DNA from: Affinirhizobium lemnae
GTDB taxonomy: Bacteria; Pseudomonadota; Alphaproteobacteria; Rhizobiales; Rhizobiaceae
Direction of reading: 5' to 3'
NCBI RefSeq assembly: GCF_022968395.1
Contig: NZ_JALJQZ010000002.1
Coordinates: 62,001 to 126,000 of the forward strand
Length of the DNA: 64,000 nucleotides
Shown here: in pieces, positions 35,722 to 45,457 of the stretch
Layout: each line of letters opens with the position of its first letter
Position numbering within the stretch: the first letter of the stretch is position 1
Notes under the pieces: model-generated
What the model was told of the DNA's origin: nothing
The model's input: only the letters and a program-made list of their open reading frames with translations
The model's database searches: none
Position numbers and translations under genes: made by a program

Positions 35722-35759
35722 CAACAGGGATTACATGACAGCCGCTGGCCGAAAGAAGT

Positions 35760-36254
35760 TCAGGAATTCAGAAATTTAAGGACGGAGGTCAGCGTCGCTG
35801 CCTTCTCATCATCGCCCAGCGAAATAGCCAGTTCGCGTTGATCCGTATAATAGGCCGCGAAATCGAACTCCGTGTCATCGGTCACAGACGAGAGGTCGAG
35901 AACGTTTCCAGCAGTATCAGAAATCTGCATGGGCAGTTCTTGCGCCAGCGCGATGTAGGTGTTCTGGTCGATGTCGCCCGCAACATAGTGCTGAAGGGCG
36001 ACTTCCCGAAGCAGACGCGGTGCTATGGCGGAATAATCCAGTGCCTTCTCGTCAACGGCAGGCACCTCGAAAGCAGGTGTTGCTTCCGAGGGTACGGAGA
36101 ACTGCGGTTTTTCTGCCCTGGCGTCACGAGTTTGATCGCGATGAAACAAACCGCTCGACCAGTGAAGGGAAGTGATTTCCACGTCGGCCATATCCATCAT
36201 CATTTGGATAGTATGCCGCACACTAGCGCCAGTTACGAATCGGTCAACTGTCAA
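35760..36254 (-). CDS. Hypothetical protein
   Basis: 164 residues, acidic, without signal peptide or membrane segments. The C-terminal 90 residues (from about LDYSAIAPRLLREVALQHYV) look helical and structured; the N-terminal part is low in order. Not recognised. It lies between marR and the divergent peptidase gene. The region upstream (36255-36352) is AT rich and should hold its promoter. Confidence 0.6.
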   Translation of the reverse strand: MTVDRFVTGASVRHTIQMMMDMADVEITSLHWSSGLFHRDQTRDARAEKPQFSVPSEATPAFEVPAVDEKALDYSAIAPRLLREVALQHYVAGDIDQNTYIALAQELPMQISDTAGNVLDLSSVTDDTEFDFAAYYTDQRELAISLGDDEKAATLTSVLKFLNS

Positions 36255-36352
36255 TAATTAGTTAATATTTCTTCTATTCCTTGTTGTTTCGCTTCCCAGA
36301 ATCGCCATTTTGGCGAGGATGATGGCATGCTTCACAAGAAGGAAATCGATCG

Positions 36353-38446
36353 ATGACTATGGCTTCGCAAATCAACCCGGCTCTTGTCGAATGGAGCGGT
36401 CCGAACGGTCTGCCACGCTTCGAGAGTGTGCGGGACGAAGACTTCGGACAGGCCTTCGATGCTGCGTTGAAACTGCATGATGCTGAAATTGATTCGATCG
36501 CAAACAATACAGAGGCGGCGAGTTTCTCGAATACAATCACGGCGCTTGAGATTGCGGGTGACGAGCTGTCGCGCGTATCGGCGCTGTTCTGGAACCGCGC
36601 AGGCGCTCATACCAATGATGCGATCCAGGCCCTGGAGCGGGAGATCGCGCCGAAAATGTCCCGGCATTATTCGCGCATCGCCATGAACGAGGCCCTGTTT
36701 CGCCGTGTCGACAGCCTGTGGGAAAAGCGCCAGGAGCTTGGCCTGACCGTCGAGGAAGTACGGGTCCTGGAACGCCACTGGAAGGGTTTCGTACGCGCCG
36801 GTGCAAAGCTTTCGCGCGAACAGCAGGAGCGTCTGGCTTCCATCAACGAGACGTTGGCGGGCCTTGGCGCGCAGTTCGGCCAGAATGTTCTGGGTGACGA
36901 GAAGGACTGGTCGCTGGTTCTGACCGAGGAGCAGGATCTGGCCGGTCTTCCGGGCTTCCTGAAGGATGCGATGTCGGCTGCCGCCCGCGAGCGCAGCGCG
37001 CCTGAAGGTGCCTATGCGGTAACGCTGTCGCGTTCGATTATCGAGCCATTCCTGACGTTTTCCAGCCGCCGCGACCTTCGCGAGAAGGCGTTTCATGCCT
37101 GGGTGAAGCGTGGCGAGAATGGTGGCGAGCGGGATAATGTCGCTATCGTCCGGCAGGTGCTGGCGCTGCGGCTCGAAAAGGCCAAGCTGCTGGGCTACGA
37201 GAATTTCGCCGCCTACAAGCTGGATGATACAATGGCGAAGACACCCGCCAATGTGAACAATCTTCTCATGAAGGTGTGGGCCAAGGCGCGCTCCAAGGCT
37301 TCAGAAGAAGAGGCATCGCTGCAGGGTCTGATGGCGGAAGATGGCATCAACGGGAAGGTTCAGCCCTGGGACTGGCGCTATTATGCGGAGAAGCTGCGCG
37401 AGCGTATGTTCGATTTTTCCGAGTCGGAACTGAAGCCCTATCTGCAGCTCGAAAAGATCATCGAAGCCTGCTTTGACGTTGCGCATCGCCTGTTCGGTAT
37501 CACCATCACCGAAACGAAGGGCATTGCCGCCTATCATCCAGACGTGCGAGTCTTCGAGGTTCGCGATGCGGAGGGAACACTGAAGGCGATGTTCCTGGGC
37601 GATTATTTCGCGCGTTCCTCCAAGCGCTCGGGTGCCTGGATGAGTTCGTTCCAGAGCCAGCACAAGCTGCCTCTGAAGAACGGTGCCGAGGGCGAACTGC
37701 CGATCATCTATAATGTCTGCAATTTTGCGAAACCCGCGCCCGGAAAGCCCGCGCTTCTTTCGCTGGATGATGCGCGCACATTGTTCCACGAATTCGGCCA
37801 CGGTCTCCATGGCATGCTGTCGGACGTGACCTATCCTTCCGTTTCGGGCACGGGTGTCTCGCGCGATTTCGTCGAGCTTCCATCGCAGCTCTACGAACAC
37901 TGGCTGACGGTACCGGAAATTCTCACCCGCTATGCCGTTCATTACGAGACCGGTGAACCCATGCCAAAGGCGCTGCTGGACAAGGTGCTGGCGGCTCGCA
38001 CCTTCAATGCCGGGTTCAATACGGTAGAATTCACCTCGTCGGCCCTGGTGGACATGGCCTTCCATACGCGTGGGGCGGTAGACGATCCGATGAAGGTGCA
38101 GGCTCAGATTCTTTCGGACATCGGCATGCCGTCCTCGATCGTCATGCGCCATGCGACGCCGCACTTCCAGCATGTCTTTTCTGGCGACGGCTATTCGGCT
38201 GGCTACTATTCCTACATGTGGTCGGAAGTGCTGGATGCGGATGCCTTTGCGGCCTTCGAGGAGACAGGCAATGCGTTTGATCCCGTCATGGCGCGCAAGC
38301 TGAAGAACAACATCTATTCCGTTGGCGGCTCCATCGATCCGGAAGAGGCTTACAAGGCATTCCGCGGCAAGCTTCCGGATCCCGAGGCCATGCTGAAGAA
38401 GAAGGGCCTTGCCATGGTGGGAGAACTTTCCGGCAGCGACGCCTGA
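36353..38446 (+). CDS. M3 family peptidyl-dipeptidase/oligopeptidase
   Basis: 697 residues with the zinc motif HEFGH at 479-483 and the third ligand probably Glu508 (DFVELPSQ). The C-terminal GYSAGYYSYMWSEVLDADAF is typical of Dcp and oligopeptidase A. Sequence style (FMxxYxxx-free substrate loop, length near 700) leans to the Dcp group, but OpdA (PrlC) cannot be excluded. Cytoplasmic, no signal peptide; it degrades peptides from protein turnover. Confidence 0.9.
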   Translation: MTMASQINPALVEWSGPNGLPRFESVRDEDFGQAFDAALKLHDAEIDSIANNTEAASFSNTITALEIAGDELSRVSALFWNRAGAHTNDAIQALEREIAPKMSRHYSRIAMNEALFRRVDSLWEKRQELGLTVEEVRVLERHWKGFVRAGAKLSREQQERLASINETLAGLGAQFGQNVLGDEKDWSLVLTEEQDLAGLPGFLKDAMSAAARERSAPEGAYAVTLSRSIIEPFLTFSSRRDLREKAFHAWVKRGENGGERDNVAIVRQVLALRLEKAKLLGYENFAAYKLDDTMAKTPANVNNLLMKVWAKARSKASEEEASLQGLMAEDGINGKVQPWDWRYYAEKLRERMFDFSESELKPYLQLEKIIEACFDVAHRLFGITITETKGIAAYHPDVRVFEVRDAEGTLKAMFLGDYFARSSKRSGAWMSSFQSQHKLPLKNGAEGELPIIYNVCNFAKPAPGKPALLSLDDARTLFHEFGHGLHGMLSDVTYPSVSGTGVSRDFVELPSQLYEHWLTVPEILTRYAVHYETGEPMPKALLDKVLAARTFNAGFNTVEFTSSALVDMAFHTRGAVDDPMKVQAQILSDIGMPSSIVMRHATPHFQHVFSGDGYSAGYYSYMWSEVLDADAFAAFEETGNAFDPVMARKLKNNIYSVGGSIDPEEAYKAFRGKLPDPEAMLKKKGLAMVGELSGSDA

Positions 38447-38606
38447 CGGTTTGAGGCTGCGCTTCCGTGGCGGCATTTCTGGCCGTCACGGAAACATCAA
38501 CAAACCTTCATTTAGGCATGATGAATCTGACACGTGCGCATGGTGGGTTCCGGTCAGCGAGTTTTCGCACCGACCGCTTTCACCGATCAAATTCCAGGAG
38601 AGTTTC

Positions 38607-40187
38607 ATGCGCAACACACTCGGACAGGTGTCACGCCGTTCCTTCCTCGTTTCCACAGCTGCAACCGGGCTTGTCGCAGGCTCAGGTCTCGCTGTTCCGT
38701 TCTATGCCCGTAGCGCCGATCGCCCGACCTTCACCCATGGCGTACAATCGGGTGATGTCGATGTGTCATCCGGCATGATCTGGACGCGTGTCGATCGCCC
38801 GTCGCGCATCATGATGGAATATTCCACCACCGAGAGCTTCAAGAACTCGGTGCGACTTGCGCCAATGGACGCGCTGGCCGAAACGGATTTTGCAGTCAAA
38901 CGTCTGCTTGCCGACCTGCCGTCCGATCAGGACATTTTCTATCGTTTCGTTGCAGCCGACCTTGCTCACATAAACAGCGTCTCCGAGCCGATCACCGGAC
39001 GTTTCCGCACGGCGCCGTCTTCGCGCCGTTCCGTGCGCTTCGTCTGGTCGGGCGATACGGCCGGTCAGGGCTGGGGTATCGACGAAACGGGCATGAAGAC
39101 CTATGCGACGATGGCGCGGCATCAGCCGGATTTCTTCATCCATTCGGGCGATACGATCTATGCCGATGGCCCGATGAAGGACGAGGTCGCCTTCAAGGAC
39201 GGGACCACCTGGAAAAACACGGTGCTGATCGACGAAAAGCGCAAGGTGGCAGAGACGCTGGACGAATACCGTGCCCAGTGGAAATACAATATGATGGACC
39301 GGCATGTGCGGGAGCTTTCCGCCGTCTGTCCGACCTTCTACCAGTGGGACGATCATGAAGTCGTCAACAACTGGTCCTCCAGCAAGAACCTGATGGCGGA
39401 TGACCGCTACAAGGAAAAATCGGTTTCCCTGCTGACGGCGCGCGCCGCCCGTGCTTTCCACGAAATGTCGCCGATCCGCTATACGCCCGCCGAACCGGGC
39501 AGGGTCTATCGCAAGATTGCCTATGGTCCGCTGGTTGATGTCTTCTTCCTCGATATGCGCAGCTATCGCGGTTCGAACCACGACGGCATGGAGACGGAGC
39601 AGACGCCGGAATCGCGCATTCTGGGCGAGCAACAGGTGGCCTGGCTGAAGCAGGAGCTTTCCGCTTCCAAAGCGACATGGAAAATCATTGCTGCGGACAT
39701 GCCGCTCGGTGTCATCGTCTGGGATGATTTTGCCAACCGGAAGGGTACGGAAGCGGTTGCCCAGGGTGACAATGGCGCGCCGAAGGGCCGCGAACTGGAG
39801 ATCGCCGATCTGCTCCGCTTCATCAAGACGGCGGGGATTTCCAACACCGTGTGGCTGACGGCGGATGTGCACTACACCGCCGCGCATTACTACAATCCCG
39901 ACAAGGCGAAGTTCCAGGATTTCGAACCCTTCTGGGAATTCATTTCCGGTCCGTTGCATGCGGGAACATTCGGCCCGAACGACCTCGACATGACGTTCGG
40001 TCCTGAGCTGAAGTTCATCAAGGCACCGACCGCCGAACAGGGACAGAACCTGCCGCCATCCGCCGGTCTGCAGTTTTTTGGCCTTGTGGACGTGGACGGC
40101 CAGACCGAGCAATTGACCGTGCGGTTGATGGATCGTGACGACGTGGAACTCTACAAGGTGACGCTCGATCCGGTTCGCAGGGCATGA
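38607..40187 (+). CDS. phoD: PhoD-like alkaline phosphatase (Tat-exported)
   Basis: 526 residues from ATG 38607 (CAGGAGAG upstream). A Tat signal SRRSFLVSTAATG with Arg10-Arg11 and cleavage near ARSA-DR. The metallophosphatase core shows SGDTAGQGWG, HSGDTIYADGP, WDDHEVVNNW and TADVHYTAAHYY metal-ligand motifs. PhoD enzymes release phosphate from mono- and diesters in the periplasm with Ca/Fe. No clear Pho box was found upstream. Confidence 0.93.
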   Translation: MRNTLGQVSRRSFLVSTAATGLVAGSGLAVPFYARSADRPTFTHGVQSGDVDVSSGMIWTRVDRPSRIMMEYSTTESFKNSVRLAPMDALAETDFAVKRLLADLPSDQDIFYRFVAADLAHINSVSEPITGRFRTAPSSRRSVRFVWSGDTAGQGWGIDETGMKTYATMARHQPDFFIHSGDTIYADGPMKDEVAFKDGTTWKNTVLIDEKRKVAETLDEYRAQWKYNMMDRHVRELSAVCPTFYQWDDHEVVNNWSSSKNLMADDRYKEKSVSLLTARAARAFHEMSPIRYTPAEPGRVYRKIAYGPLVDVFFLDMRSYRGSNHDGMETEQTPESRILGEQQVAWLKQELSASKATWKIIAADMPLGVIVWDDFANRKGTEAVAQGDNGAPKGRELEIADLLRFIKTAGISNTVWLTADVHYTAAHYYNPDKAKFQDFEPFWEFISGPLHAGTFGPNDLDMTFGPELKFIKAPTAEQGQNLPPSAGLQFFGLVDVDGQTEQLTVRLMDRDDVELYKVTLDPVRRA

Positions 40188-40262
40188 TTTAGCGGGCGGA
40201 CGGGCCGGAATTAACTGTTCCGGTCCCGCCCCCTTTCGCGTTTGCGAAAAACAGGCTATGAG

Positions 40263-40284
40263 CGCGCCAACGAAAATTGGCGCG
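40263..40284 (+). promoter_or_regulatory. Hairpin in the typA leader
   Basis: CGCGCCAA, loop CGAAAA, TTGGCGCG, ending 47 bases before the typA ATG. No T tract follows, so termination is unlikely. It may be an RNA-stability or translation-control element; the typA ribosome site itself is weak. Confidence 0.35.
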
Positions 40285-40331
40285 TTCTCATTATTGATGG
40301 TTCAAGCGCCGCAGCTTCAGAGATTTTTGAT

Positions 40332-42152
40332 ATGGCACTACGCAACATCGCGATCATCGCGCACGTTGACCATGGGAAAACGACCCTCGTCGACGAACTC
40401 CTGAAACAGTCGGGCTCCTTCCGTGAAAACCAGCGCGTTGCCGAACGCGTGATGGACAGCAACGACCTGGAAAAAGAGCGCGGCATCACGATTCTTGCCA
40501 AGGCGACCTCCGTCGAGTGGAAGGGTGTTCGCATCAACATCGTCGACACCCCCGGCCACGCCGACTTTGGCGGTGAAGTCGAGCGTATTCTCTCGATGGT
40601 GGACGGCGCGATCGTGCTGGTCGACAGCTCCGAAGGCCCGATGCCGCAGACGAAGTTCGTCGTTTCCAAGGCTCTGAAGGTTGGTCTTCGTCCGATCGTG
40701 GCGATCAACAAGATCGACCGTCCGGATGGCCGCCATGAGGAAGTCATCAACGAAGTGTTCGACCTGTTCGCCAACCTGGACGCAACGGACGAGCAGCTCG
40801 ACTTCCCGATTCTCTACGGTTCGGGCCGCGATGGCTGGATGAACTTCAATCCGGAAGGCCCGAAGGATGAGGGCCTCGCACCGCTTCTCGATCTCGTGCT
40901 GAAGCACGTGCCGGAGCCGACCGTCGAAGAAGGTCCGTTCCGCATGATCGGCACGATCCTGGAAGCCAACAACTTCCTCGGCCGTATCATCACCGGCCGT
41001 ATCGCGTCCGGTTCCATCAAGCCGAACCAGGCGGTGAAGGTTCTGGGTCAGGACGGCAAGACGATCGAAACCGGTCGCATCTCCAAGATTCTGGCCTTCC
41101 GTGGTATCGAGCGCACGGCAATCGACGAAGCCCATGCGGGCGATATCGTCGCCATCGCCGGTCTTTCCAAGGGAACGGTTGCCGACACGTTCTGCGATCC
41201 GTCGGTCACGGAAGCCATGACGGCCCAGCCAATCGATCCGCCGACCGTCACCATGTCCTTCATCGTCAACGACAGCCCGCTGGCTGGCACGGAAGGCGAC
41301 AAGGTGACGAGCCGCGTCATCCGCGACCGTCTGTTGAAGGAAGCCGAAGGCAACGTCGCCCTGAAGATCGAAGAAGCCGAAGGCAAGGATTCCTTCTTCG
41401 TGTCCGGCCGCGGCGAATTGCAGCTCGCCGTTCTCATCGAAACCATGCGTCGCGAAGGCTTCGAACTGGCCGTGTCGCGTCCGCGCGTCGTCATGCACAA
41501 GGACGAAGCGACCGGTGAAACGATGGAGCCGATCGAAGAAGTCGTTATCGACGTCGACGAAGAGCATTCCGGCGTGGTCGTGCAGAAGATGTCCGAGCGC
41601 AAGGCCGAAATGACCGAACTGCGCCCCTCCGGCGGCAACCGCATCCGCCTGAAATTCCTGGCACCGACCCGTGGTCTTATCGGCTACCAGTCGGAACTGC
41701 TGACGGATACCCGCGGTACCGCGATCATGAACCGCCTGTTCCACAGCTACCAGCCGTTCAAGGGCGCCATTGCTGGCCGCAACAACGGTGTTCTTCTGTC
41801 GAACGGTTCCGGTGAAGCGGTTGCCTACGCCATGTTCAACCTGGAAGATCGCGGCCCGATGATCATCGAGCCGGGTGAAAAAGTGTATCAGGGCATGATC
41901 ATCGGCATTCACTCCCGCGACAACGATCTGGAAGTGAACGTGCTGAAGGGCAAGCAGCTGACCAACATCCGCGCTGCCGGCAAGGACGAAGCCGTCAAGC
42001 TCACGCCGCCGATCCGCATGACGCTGGACCGCGCGCTGTCCTGGATCCAGGACGACGAGCTGATGGAAGTGACGCCGAAGTCGATCCGTCTGCGCAAGAT
42101 GTATCTCGACCCGAACGATCGCAAGCGTTTCGAGAAGCAGAAGATCGCCTGA
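40332..42152 (+). CDS. typA: Ribosome-associated GTPase TypA/BipA
   Basis: 606 residues from ATG 40332 (MALRNIAIIAHVDHGKTT, G1 motif at 10-18); the open frame extends upstream but is not conserved. G2/G3 are RGITI and DTPGHADF, and NKIDR is G4. The C-terminal BipA domain has TRGLIGYQSE. It is a translational GTPase acting in ribosome assembly and stress adaptation, especially cold. Confidence 0.97.
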   Translation: MALRNIAIIAHVDHGKTTLVDELLKQSGSFRENQRVAERVMDSNDLEKERGITILAKATSVEWKGVRINIVDTPGHADFGGEVERILSMVDGAIVLVDSSEGPMPQTKFVVSKALKVGLRPIVAINKIDRPDGRHEEVINEVFDLFANLDATDEQLDFPILYGSGRDGWMNFNPEGPKDEGLAPLLDLVLKHVPEPTVEEGPFRMIGTILEANNFLGRIITGRIASGSIKPNQAVKVLGQDGKTIETGRISKILAFRGIERTAIDEAHAGDIVAIAGLSKGTVADTFCDPSVTEAMTAQPIDPPTVTMSFIVNDSPLAGTEGDKVTSRVIRDRLLKEAEGNVALKIEEAEGKDSFFVSGRGELQLAVLIETMRREGFELAVSRPRVVMHKDEATGETMEPIEEVVIDVDEEHSGVVVQKMSERKAEMTELRPSGGNRIRLKFLAPTRGLIGYQSELLTDTRGTAIMNRLFHSYQPFKGAIAGRNNGVLLSNGSGEAVAYAMFNLEDRGPMIIEPGEKVYQGMIIGIHSRDNDLEVNVLKGKQLTNIRAAGKDEAVKLTPPIRMTLDRALSWIQDDELMEVTPKSIRLRKMYLDPNDRKRFEKQKIA

Positions 42153-42178
42153 TCGATTTCGACAGGTTTGAATTGTGG

Positions 42179-42209
42179 AAGGGCTTCGGTATCAACCGGA
42201 GCCCTTTTT
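42179..42209 (+). terminator. Intrinsic terminator of typA
   Basis: AGGGCTTCGGT pairs with ACCGGAGCCCT (one G-U) around ATCA, running into TTTTTC. It begins 27 bases after the stop codon. Confidence 0.9.
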
Positions 42210-42311
42210 CGTGGGCAGTGGTCGCTCCCGTCTTGTGGGGACGGTTAAGAATGCGTTAACTTCATGGGGCACGGATGATGCGTGCGGCGCACCTGGAATG
42301 CGTCAGAATGA

Positions 42312-42830
42312 GTGAGCACGGTCATGAAGACACTAACCATTGACGTCCGACGCGCAGAACCCAACGATGCGACAGCGGTTTCCGAGGTTCACCGGGAAGC
42401 GTGGTCCCAGGCCTATGCAGGCCTCATTCCGCACAGGCAATTGACGGAGATGCTGGAGCGTCGCGGTGAAGCCTGGTGGCGTCGGGCGACACGGGGACCG
42501 GCAACGCTACTGGTGCTGGACGTTGCAGGTACGATTGCAGGCTATGCAACGGTTGGTCTCAATCGCGCACGGGCACTGCCGCAGGACGGTGAAATCTACG
42601 AGATCTATCTGCGTCCTGAGTTTCAGGGTATCGGCATGGGCCGCAAGCTGTTTGGCGAATCCTGCCGTCTTCTGCGCTCGCTGGGCTGCAAGGGTCTCGT
42701 GGTCTGGTGCCTTGAAGATAGCGAGCATGCCGTGCGTTTCTTCCGTCGGCACGGAGGCCAGGATATGGTCGAAGGCATGGAAGGTTTCGGCGAGGTGAAC
42801 CTGCGAAAGCTGGGCTTCGTCTGGTCCTGA
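42312..42830 (+). CDS. GNAT family N-acetyltransferase
   Basis: 172 residues if GTG 42312 is used; ATG 42324 (MKTLTIDVRRAEP) is equally plausible because neither has a strong ribosome site. The acetyl-CoA pyrophosphate loop is QGIGMGR at 105-111, preceded by the strand EIYEIYLRPE. Substrate unknown. Independent gene between typA and ppa. Confidence 0.88.
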   Translation: MSTVMKTLTIDVRRAEPNDATAVSEVHREAWSQAYAGLIPHRQLTEMLERRGEAWWRRATRGPATLLVLDVAGTIAGYATVGLNRARALPQDGEIYEIYLRPEFQGIGMGRKLFGESCRLLRSLGCKGLVVWCLEDSEHAVRFFRRHGGQDMVEGMEGFGEVNLRKLGFVWS

Positions 42831-42932
42831 CACTGCAGCGGTTCAAAGCCGCTTCTTCGCACATGGTCGTGTTGCAATGCGGCGGTTTTCCCAGTATCGA
42901 GGCGTCACTATTCAACGCACTCGGGGAGAACC

Positions 42933-43466
42933 ATGCGTATCGATGCGATCAAGATCGGCAAGAACCCGCCGGACGACGTGAATGTCATCGTAGAAGTGCC
43001 AGTCGGCGGCCATCCTATCAAGTATGAGATGGACAAGGATGCAGGCGCTTTGATCGTTGACCGCTTCCTCTACACCCCGATGACCTATCCGGGGAACTAC
43101 GGTTTCGTGCCGCATACGTTGTCTGAAGATGGCGATCCGGTCGACGTTCTCATCTGCAACACTCGCCCGCTGATCCCGGGCTGCGTGATCAATGTTCGCC
43201 CGATCGGCGTCATGATCATGGAAGACGATGGCGGCAAGGATGAGAAGATCATTGCCGTGCCGGTGCCGAAGCTGACCCGCCGTTATGACAAGATCGAGAA
43301 CTACACCGATCTGCCGGAAATCACGCTGAAGCAGATCGAACACTTCTTCGAGCACTACAAGGATCTGGAGCCCGGCAAGTGGGTGAAGATCGGTGGCTGG
43401 CAGGATGTGACGGTTGCCAAGCGGCTGATCGTCGAAGCGATCGAGCGTTACAACGCACAGAAGTGA
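42933..43466 (+). CDS. ppa: Inorganic pyrophosphatase
   Basis: 177 residues, class A (family I) soluble PPase. The signature EDGDPVDV (65-72) supplies three metal-binding aspartates (66, 68 and 71), and YPGNYGFVP is just before. It hydrolyses pyrophosphate from biosynthetic reactions in the cytoplasm. The stop codon directly abuts the stop of the convergent yggU gene, so transcripts must overlap. Confidence 0.97.
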   Translation: MRIDAIKIGKNPPDDVNVIVEVPVGGHPIKYEMDKDAGALIVDRFLYTPMTYPGNYGFVPHTLSEDGDPVDVLICNTRPLIPGCVINVRPIGVMIMEDDGGKDEKIIAVPVPKLTRRYDKIENYTDLPEITLKQIEHFFEHYKDLEPGKWVKIGGWQDVTVAKRLIVEAIERYNAQK

Positions 43467-43790
43467 TCAGTCAGCCAGAAGGCTCTTGATCTTGCTTTGC
43501 AAATCCTCCGGGTCGCCTTCGATCCGAAGGATTTTTTTGCGCGCTGTTTCGCCGGAAATGAATGAGATCGAGGTTTTTGGAACACGAAGCCATTTGGCAA
43601 GCAGCTGGACCAGCGCCTTGTTGGCCTTGCCATCTTCCGGGACCGAAGTCACGCGGGCGAGCAGCCAGCACTCGCCACCATCGCCGGTCTCTCGCCCCTC
43701 GACGGCATCGCGTGAGGCATTGGGCGTCAGCCTCACACTCAGACGAATGTGGTCAGCATAGGCGCTGACCGGATGGCCTGCCTCTCTCAC
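43467..43790 (-). CDS. DUF167/YggU family protein
   Basis: 107 residues with the DUF167 core [14 protein letters not shown] and [21 protein letters not shown]. Function unknown; the family is often linked to yggT, as here, where its ATG overlaps the yggT stop as ATGA. Confidence 0.92.
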   Translation of the reverse strand: MREAGHPVSAYADHIRLSVRLTPNASRDAVEGRETGDGGECWLLARVTSVPEDGKANKALVQLLAKWLRVPKTSISFISGETARKKILRIEGDPEDLQSKIKSLLAD

Positions 43791-44080
43791 CGAATGAACA
43801 TCGGAGCGATGGATGTCCAGAGCAGCGAGCGGAGGAAGAAGATGATGAGCAGCAGGATCACCGGCGAGATGTCGATACCGCCGAGGTTCGGCATGAAGCG
43901 ACGAATGGGACGCAGAGCCGGTTCGGTCAGGTTATACAGCATCGTTCCGATGGTATTGACGACCTGATTGCTCGAATTGATGACGTTGAACGCAAACAGC
44001 CACGAGAAGATGGCACTGAGGATCAGGACCCAGGTATAAAGGTTCAAAGCCAGATCGATGGTCTGAAACAGCGCGAGCAT
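43787..44080 (-). CDS. YggT family membrane protein
   Basis: 97 residues with two hydrophobic helices (about 10-30 and 68-88) separated by [20 protein letters not shown], the YggT consensus. Members are implicated in cell-division or osmotic functions, without a firm mechanism. First gene of the yggT-yggU pair. Confidence 0.93.
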   Translation of the reverse strand: MLALFQTIDLALNLYTWVLILSAIFSWLFAFNVINSSNQVVNTIGTMLYNLTEPALRPIRRFMPNLGGIDISPVILLLIIFFLRSLLWTSIAPMFIR

Positions 44081-44215
44081 TCATATCTCCATTTCTCGGT
44101 TGACAGACATTTAGCTATTGACGACTTAAGCCACAAGGGCTGACCCTCGGCCCATTGCGAATCATAGTGAACGGCGTTCCGTTTCTGTCGGGAGCGTTGC
44201 GAAAGCCAAGCATCC

Positions 44216-45454
44216 ATGTCCATTACCGCCTCAGCTGATCGCTTTGCCGCATTCCGGCATTCCGCCTATGCGCGCTTCTTCTTTTCGCGCTTCTTGGCAG
44301 CCTTTGCGATCCAGATCGTCAGCGTATCCGTCGGCTGGCAGATGTATGATGTGACCGGCAATGCTCTCTATCTCGGGCTCATCGGCCTGTTCCAGTTCTT
44401 GCCGTCGCTTTTGCTGATCCTCGTAACGGGCTCCGTGGCAGATCGCTACAACAGACGCGCCATCGTCGCGATCTGCCTCGGGATTGGTGGTTTGTGCACG
44501 GCGGCCTTGCTGGGCTTGACCCTGACGCACAGCTTCTCGCCCTGGCCTGTTTTCGGGATCCTGGTGGTGTTCGGTATAGAGCGCGCCTTCATGGGGCCTG
44601 CGGTGCAGTCGCTCGCGCCGAACCTTGTGCCGGAGGCGGACCTGCCCAATGCTGTTGCCTGGAACTCTTCCTCCTGGCAGACGGCCTCGATCCTTGGGCC
44701 TGTCGCCGGTGGCCTGCTGTACGGTGTCAGCCCGGTTGCCGCCTACAGCGTCGCTCTCTTCTTCATGGCAGCGGGAATGGTGTTGATCATCAGCATCCCG
44801 AAGCCGAACCAGCGCACGGCGTCGAAGGCGGTCAGCTGGAACACGATCCTTGCAGGTTTCCGCTTCATCTTCAGCGAAAAGGTGGTGCTGGGGGCGATAT
44901 CGCTCGATCTGTTTGCGGTTCTCCTGGGCGGTGCTGTTGCTCTCATGCCAGTGTTCGCCCGGGATATTCTGGCGCTCGGACCCTGGGGTCTAGGCTTGCT
45001 GCGCGCAGCTCCCGGCATCGGGGCGCTTGTGGTCGCCGTGCTTCTGGCTGCCTACCCAATCCGCCACCATGCCGGCCTGCTGATGTTTGTCGGCGTCGGA
45101 CTGTTCGGGGCAGGGACCATTGTATTCGGTCTGTCGCAAGTCGCCTGGCTCTCGATCGCTGCGCTGATGCTGATGGGTGCGTCGGACATGATCTCAGTCT
45201 ATGTGCGTGAGAGCCTCATCATGCTGTGGACGCCGGATGAGGTGCGCGGCCGGGTGAACGCCGTGAACATGGTCTTTGTCGGTGCCTCAAACGAGCTTGG
45301 CGAATTCCGTGCGGGCACAATGGCGCATTTGATCGGCGCTGTCCCGGCGGTCGTGGTCGGCGGTTTCGGAACTCTCGCGGTCGCCGTTATCTGGGCGCTT
45401 GGTTTCCCGAAACTGCGCCGGATCGATAATCTCGATGCTCCGAGCGATCGGTAG
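44216..45454 (+). CDS. MFS exporter, EntS-like (DHA3)
   Basis: 412 residues and about eleven to twelve helices. FAAFRHSAYARFFFSRFLAAF at the start and GSVADRYNRRAIV between helices 2 and 3 are typical of the DHA3/EntS group, whose members export siderophores or macrolides. No siderophore genes are nearby, so the substrate is open. The GATase gene converges on it with three bases between. Confidence 0.88.
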   Translation: MSITASADRFAAFRHSAYARFFFSRFLAAFAIQIVSVSVGWQMYDVTGNALYLGLIGLFQFLPSLLLILVTGSVADRYNRRAIVAICLGIGGLCTAALLGLTLTHSFSPWPVFGILVVFGIERAFMGPAVQSLAPNLVPEADLPNAVAWNSSSWQTASILGPVAGGLLYGVSPVAAYSVALFFMAAGMVLIISIPKPNQRTASKAVSWNTILAGFRFIFSEKVVLGAISLDLFAVLLGGAVALMPVFARDILALGPWGLGLLRAAPGIGALVVAVLLAAYPIRHHAGLLMFVGVGLFGAGTIVFGLSQVAWLSIAALMLMGASDMISVYVRESLIMLWTPDEVRGRVNAVNMVFVGASNELGEFRAGTMAHLIGAVPAVVVGGFGTLAVAVIWALGFPKLRRIDNLDAPSDR

Positions 45455-45457
45455 CGC

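Noticed and set aside
40201..40245. Terminator after phoD
   Set aside because: GGGCCGGAA/TTCCGGTCCC has a bulge and no T run beyond CCCTTT; not strong enough to list.
40338..41912. 524-codon frame opposite typA
   Set aside because: Entirely within typA on the other strand, with shadow composition.
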